From the NCBI GenBank assembly GCA_963704035.1, contig CAVPGR010000002.1, positions 62,001 to 126,000 on the forward strand: a stretch of DNA of 64,000 bases. The letters are read 5' to 3'. The translations under genes and the position numbers were made by a program. Positions within the stretch are counted from its first letter, which is position 1; each line of letters begins with the position of its first letter. Source of the DNA: JAOSJL01 sp963704035 (GTDB lineage Bacteria; Actinomycetota; Acidimicrobiia; IMCC26256; JAOSJL01). Shown one piece after another: positions 60,802 through 64,000 of the stretch. The notes beneath the pieces were generated by a model. That model was not told where the DNA came from. It saw only the letters and a list, made by a program, of their open reading frames with translations, and did no database searches.

Positions 60802-62385
60802 GTGACGCGAGTACTGATTACCGAGGAACTGGCGGACGGCGCCCTGGAAACCCTGCGCGCCGAGGGCCTCGAGGCCGACGTGCGCCTCGGGATGGACCGT
60901 GCTGCCCTCCTCGAAGCCGTGACCGGAGCCTCGGCGCTCGTCGTACGTAGCGCCACGCAGGTCGACGACGAGGTCCTGGCGGCCGGCGCCGATCTCGTGG
61001 TTGTCGGCCGGGCAGGGATCGGGCTCGACAACGTCGATGTCGAGGCGGCGACTCGTCGCGGTGTGATGGTGGTGAACGCGCCGCAGTCCAACGTGCTGTC
61101 GGCCGCCGAACACACGCTCGCCCTGCTGCTGGCCCAAGCGCGCAACGTCCCGGCCGCCAACGCCGACCTGAAGGCCGGCAACTGGAATCGCAGCACGTGG
61201 AAGGGCGTCGAACTGCACGGCAAGACGCTCGGCGTGGTCGGGCTCGGGCGTATCGGTGTTCTCGTGGCGCAACGGGCCCTGGCCTTCGGCATGCGGCTGA
61301 CGGCCTACGACCCGTTCGTGAGCGCGGATCGTGCCCGCCAACTCGGTGTCGAGCTCGTCGAGGATCTCGGCGATCTCGTGGCAGGCGCCGACTTCGTGGT
61401 CGTGCACCTTCCCAAGACGCCCGACACGGCCGGGCTGATCGACGCCGAGGTTCTCGCCCGGGCGAAGCCGGGGCTTCGTCTCGTGAACACGGCGCGCGGC
61501 GGGATCGTCGATGAAGCGGCGCTGGCCGACGCTGTCGCCGACGGGCGGATCGCGGGCGCCGCGCTCGATGTGTTCGCCGAGGAACCGACCACCGAGAGCC
61601 CCCTGTTCGACCTCGACAGCGTCGTCGTCACGCCACACCTCGGCGCGTCCACCGCCGAGGCACAGGACAAGGCCGGCCGCACGATCGCCGACCAGGTCGC
61701 CCGGGCGCTCTCGGGCGAGCTCGTCCCCTTCGCGGTCAACGTCGCAGCCACGGAAGTCGCCGAAACCGTCCGACCGTTCCTGGCACTCGCCGAGCGCCTG
61801 GGTGCGCTCTTCGCTGCGCTCGCCGACGGCGGCGTGGAAGCCGTCGACATCTCGTACGAGGGTCAGATCGCCGACTACGACTGCGGCGTGCTGACACTCG
61901 CCATCCTGCGCGGGATGCTCGTCCGCGTCGTCGACGAACCCGTGTCGTTCGTCAACGCGCCCCAGCTCGCATCGGAACGGGGCATTCAGGTGAGTGAGAC
62001 CACGTCATCGTCCGCGCATGACTACGTGAACCTCGTGTCCCTGCGCGGAACCGCGGGTGGTGAGGAGGTGCACGTCGCCGGCACCCTCTACGGCAAGCAG
62101 GACGCTCAGCGGATCGTCGCCATCGACGACCACGTCGTCGACCTGCCGCCGTCACGCCACATGATCGTCGTACGCAACGAGGACCGACCGGGCATGATCG
62201 GACGGGTGGGCACGATCCTCGGCGAAGCAGGAGCCAACATCGCCGACATGGACGTCGGTCGAACGCCCGGCGGCGTCGCCGCGCTCATGGCCATCTCGAC
62301 GGCGGCGGCGGTTCCCGACGACGTCGTGCAGGTGTTACGCGCCGAGCCGGGGATCATTTCCGCGCGCGGTATCGACCTGGACTGA
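60802..62385 (+). CDS. serA: D-3-phosphoglycerate dehydrogenase
   Basis: This 527-residue type-I PGDH catalyses the first step of serine synthesis. Substrate domain start MTRVLITEELADGALETL; NAD-binding VVGLGRIGVLVAQRA; active-site Arg in RAGIGLDNVDVEAATRRG and NTARGGIVDE; DVFAEEPTT; His in VVVTPHLGASTAEAQ. An allosteric-substrate-binding domain (about 320-450) is followed by an ACT domain (IVVRNEDRPGMIGRVGTILG), as in mycobacterial SerA, which is serine-inhibited. GTG 60802 is the start. The gene end is a tandem repeat (62372). Confidence 0.96.
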   Translation: MTRVLITEELADGALETLRAEGLEADVRLGMDRAALLEAVTGASALVVRSATQVDDEVLAAGADLVVVGRAGIGLDNVDVEAATRRGVMVVNAPQSNVLSAAEHTLALLLAQARNVPAANADLKAGNWNRSTWKGVELHGKTLGVVGLGRIGVLVAQRALAFGMRLTAYDPFVSADRARQLGVELVEDLGDLVAGADFVVVHLPKTPDTAGLIDAEVLARAKPGLRLVNTARGGIVDEAALADAVADGRIAGAALDVFAEEPTTESPLFDLDSVVVTPHLGASTAEAQDKAGRTIADQVARALSGELVPFAVNVAATEVAETVRPFLALAERLGALFAALADGGVEAVDISYEGQIADYDCGVLTLAILRGMLVRVVDEPVSFVNAPQLASERGIQVSETTSSSAHDYVNLVSLRGTAGGEEVHVAGTLYGKQDAQRIVAIDDHVVDLPPSRHMIVVRNEDRPGMIGRVGTILGEAGANIADMDVGRTPGGVAALMAISTAAAVPDDVVQVLRAEPGIISARGIDLD

Positions 62386-62416
62386 CTCGACCTGGACTGA
62401 CTCGACCGGGACCGAC
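62372..62416 (+). repeat. Three 15-bp tandem units over the serA gene end
   Basis: TCGACCTGGACTGAC occurs twice exactly (62372-62386, with the serA stop TGA, and 62387-62401). A third unit, TCGACCGGGACCGAC, follows. Confidence 0.8.
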
Positions 62417-62453
62417 CTCGACTGATTGCTCGGCGGAGTCTTCCGCTCGGTTC

Positions 62454-62837
62454 TCAGCGCTTGGAGGCCCTCAGACTGTCGGATTCGGCGGCCGCCGCGT
62501 CGCGGTAGCAGGCATCCGCGTGGGTGCGCTCGTAGAAGGCGCCGCCGGGGGAGTGGAAGACCTCGCTGCCGTCTGTCGCCTTGATGGGATGCGTGGCCGG
62601 GCACGCACCGTCCTCCGCGGGAACCTTCGGAGGTTCGTCGGACGGCGGCTTCTCCGAGGTCGGTTCGGAGGGAGCCTCGTCTTCACGTGTCAGCAGGCGC
62701 CACAACAGGATTCCGATGGCGACGAGCACGCCGAGGACGAACACCGTTCGCACGAGACGGAACAGGCGGTGCCGGGCGCGTTTCATCGGTTCATCCAGCA
62801 CGGAGTGAAGGCTCCACCGCAGCACCCGACGCACCAT
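62454..62837 (-). CDS. Small membrane-anchored sunset-domain protein
   Basis: This 127-residue protein has a basic N-terminus, one helix (LFRLVRTVFVLGVLVAIGIL), an acidic/proline linker and a compact C-terminal module CPATHPIKATDGSEVFHSPG, then FYERTHADACYRDAAAAESD and RASKR. The CP..HPIK...FH.PGG.FY..T....C module matches what databases call the sunset domain, which is often found in surface proteins and next to nucleases. Function unknown. GGGAGGCGGAG just upstream of ATG 62837 fixes the start. Confidence 0.78.
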   Translation of the reverse strand: MVRRVLRWSLHSVLDEPMKRARHRLFRLVRTVFVLGVLVAIGILLWRLLTREDEAPSEPTSEKPPSDEPPKVPAEDGACPATHPIKATDGSEVFHSPGGAFYERTHADACYRDAAAAESDSLRASKR

Positions 62838-62922
62838 CTCCGCCTCCCGTCAACACATCGACCGTACCGGACCCGTCGAGCAGTCCGGTGGAATCTGCCT
62901 GTGGAGTCGCCCGGGAATCGAG

Positions 62923-62951
62923 TTGACAGCGCGCGGGTCGCGTGCGAGCAT
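62923..62951 (+). promoter_or_regulatory. Putative promoter of the leu leader-leuA unit
   Basis: -35 TTGACA (62923-62928) and a weak -10 GAGCAT (62946-62951) are 17 bases apart. A transcript would begin at about 62958-62961, practically at the ATG of the leader peptide, i.e. a leaderless mRNA, which is frequent in Actinobacteria. Confidence 0.5.
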
Positions 62952-62960
62952 CGTGGTCTC

Positions 62961-63011
62961 ATGAGCCGGGATTCGCGCGCCACCGCCACGTTCGACCTGC
63001 TGCTTATCTAG
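62961..63011 (+). CDS. leuL: leuA leader peptide (attenuator)
   Basis: This 16-codon ORF, MSRDSRATATFDLLLI, has three consecutive Leu codons (CTG CTG CTT) and one Ile codon directly before its TAG stop. A pause hairpin and a U-tract terminator follow before leuA. A stalled ribosome at the Leu codons would block the first hairpin and disturb terminator formation, so leuA is read through only when leucyl-tRNA is scarce. This is classic ribosome-mediated attenuation. Confidence 0.85.
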   Translation: MSRDSRATATFDLLLI

Positions 63012-63038
63012 TCGCGGGCGCCCTCCGGTGCTCGCGAC
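63011..63038 (+). promoter_or_regulatory. Attenuator hairpin 1 (pause/antiterminator arm)
   Basis: GTCGCGGGCGCC pairs with GGTGCTCGCGAC (12 bp, two G-U) around CTCC. It begins at the last base of the leader-peptide stop codon, where the ribosome position decides whether it can form. Confidence 0.7.
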
Positions 63039-63041
63039 GTG

Positions 63042-63070
63042 ACCCCTCGTGCTTCGGCCGGGGGGTTTTC
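63042..63070 (+). terminator. Attenuator terminator before leuA
   Basis: ACCCCTCG(T)GC, with one bulged T, pairs with GCCGGGGGGT around a TTCG tetraloop and is followed by TTTTC. It is the clearest intrinsic terminator in the window, placed 43 bp before the leuA start. Confidence 0.85.
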
Positions 63071-63112
63071 TAGTTCCCCGATTTCCTCCACATCCGAACG
63101 GAGACAACCGTC

Positions 63113-64000
63113 ATGGACAGGGTCCGCATCTTCGACACGACACTGCGGGACGGCGAGCAGTCGCCCGGGATCTCACTCGACGTCGGCGAGAAGCTCGAGA
63201 TCGCCGAGCAGCTCGCCCGCCTGGGTGTCGACATCATCGAGGCCGGGTTCCCGATCGCCAGCGACGGCGATTTCGAGGCCGTCGAGGCCATCGCCAAGGC
63301 CGTGCGTGGCCCGGTGATCGCCGGGCTCAGCCGTACGGGGCTCGCCGATGTCGACCGGGCGTGGGAGGCCGTGCGTCACGCCGAGCGGCCGCGGATCCAC
63401 GTGTTCATCGCGACGTCTCCGATCCACATGGAGAAGAAGTTGCGGATGACCCCCGAACAGGTCGCGGCGGCCGCGGTCGAAGGTGTGGCCCGCGCGCGCT
63501 CGTACACCGACGACGTCGAGTTCTCTCCCGAGGACGGGAGCCGCTCCGATCCGGAGTTCATGTGCGAGGTGCTGCGCCTGGCCGTGGAGGCGGGTGCCAC
63601 GACCCTGAACATCCCCGACACCGTGGGATACGGCGTGCCCGAGGAGTTCGGCAAGATCATCGAGTACGTGCGAGAGAGCGTTCCGGGCGACTATGTCATC
63701 TCCACCCACTGCCACGACGATCTCGGGCTGGCTGTGGCGAACTCGCTCGCGGGCGTGGTGGCCGGGGCGCGTCAGGTCGAATGCGCCGTGAACGGCATCG
63801 GCGAGCGTGCGGGCAACGCGGCGCTCGAGGAGGTCGTGATGGCCATCAAGACCCGCCCCGACTATTTCGGCGACGTCGAAACGGGTGTGCAGTCGCAGGA
63901 ACTGGCCCGCACCAGCCGTCTGGTGTCGAGGCTCACCGGGTATCCCGTCCAGTACAACAAAGCGGTCGTAGGGCGCAACGCGTTCGCGCACGAGGCCGGC
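63113..64000 (+). CDS. leuA: 2-isopropylmalate synthase, 3' partial
   Basis: The first 296 codons are present; the gene runs off the window. It condenses acetyl-CoA with 2-ketoisovalerate, the committed step of leucine synthesis. The metal/substrate motif FDTTLRDGEQSPGISL opens the TIM barrel. IHVFIATSPIHMEKKL, DVEFSPEDGSRSD, STHCHDDLGLAVANSLA (metal HxH) and VNGIGERAGNAALEEVVMAI are all typical of bacterial LeuA1. ATG 63113 follows GGAGA at 63100-63104. The upstream leader peptide rich in Leu codons fits leuA rather than citramalate synthase. Confidence 0.95.
   Translation, partial: MDRVRIFDTTLRDGEQSPGISLDVGEKLEIAEQLARLGVDIIEAGFPIASDGDFEAVEAIAKAVRGPVIAGLSRTGLADVDRAWEAVRHAERPRIHVFIATSPIHMEKKLRMTPEQVAAAAVEGVARARSYTDDVEFSPEDGSRSDPEFMCEVLRLAVEAGATTLNIPDTVGYGVPEEFGKIIEYVRESVPGDYVISTHCHDDLGLAVANSLAGVVAGARQVECAVNGIGERAGNAALEEVVMAIKTRPDYFGDVETGVQSQELARTSRLVSRLTGYPVQYNKAVVGRNAFAHEAG

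Noticed and set aside
1..64000. Mobile elements, phage genes, tRNA attachment sites
   Set aside because: No transposase, integrase, phage structural gene, tRNA-like sequence or terminal inverted repeat flanked by target duplication was seen.

Overview
The window is very GC-rich, gene-dense DNA with many GTG starts, 4-bp ATGA/GTGA gene overlaps, a putative F420-type luciferase-like oxidoreductase and several acyl-CoA catabolic gene sets. This fits a free-living Actinomycetota. The type of lipid-catabolic operons, the YW..DG..FG repeat wall protein and the small sunset-domain protein make Acidimicrobiia my best guess, but that is inference. I see no tRNA, rRNA, insertion sequence, phage gene or CRISPR array. 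No stretch longer than about 300 bp lacks a gene.

Layout. 1-5.4 kb: the end of an epimerase gene, then a histidine kinase/response regulator pair between two acyltransferase-3 membrane proteins. 5.4-28.3 kb: mostly lipid or acyl-CoA metabolism. It holds an LLM oxidoreductase, a cold-shock protein, a lone molybdopterin oxidoreductase, a thiolase beside an HMG-CoA-synthase-like/DUF35 fusion, and across a palindromic operator a five-gene operon (acyl-CoA dehydrogenase, CaiB/racemase, two MaoC-type proteins, second acyl-CoA dehydrogenase). A ParA ATPase, a secreted PHB-depolymerase-like esterase, a nitronate monooxygenase and a polar amino-acid ABC transporter follow, then two acyl-CoA ligases and an aldehyde dehydrogenase. 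28.4-38.3 kb: a 2OG oxygenase, a DNA glycosylase-like gene, RDD and GT-C membrane proteins, a PAP2 phosphatase, a tightly coupled SpeD-like/autoinducer-synthase-like gene pair facing a shattered GGDEF-EAL gene, and a PLC-like lipoprotein. 38.4-49.1 kb: PlsY-like, MFS and DegV genes, a hydrolase, a GH15 enzyme, an RNase HI-SLOG fusion, aldose epimerase, a thioredoxin-like protein and a K+ channel. 49.1-54 kb: a CLC channel, a divergent arsR/arsI pair and two wall hydrolases. 54-64 kb: SDR, CapA, DEAD-box helicase, D-Ala-D-Ala carboxypeptidase, aminotransferase, SerA, and leuA behind a clear leader-peptide attenuator.

Cross-cutting observations. (i) At least ten otherwise normal genes carry single-base frameshifts, and one (GGDEF-EAL) is broken many times. 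This suggests indel errors in the assembly, or decay. (ii) Short tandem duplications repeatedly sit on gene ends and copy the stop codon. (iii) A related perfect palindrome occurs at two convergent gene junctions. (iv) The most attractive candidates for undescribed biology are the SpeD-like/LuxI-like pair at 33.2-34.5 kb and the thiolase plus cysteine-less HMGS-DUF35 fusion at 9.0-11.7 kb.
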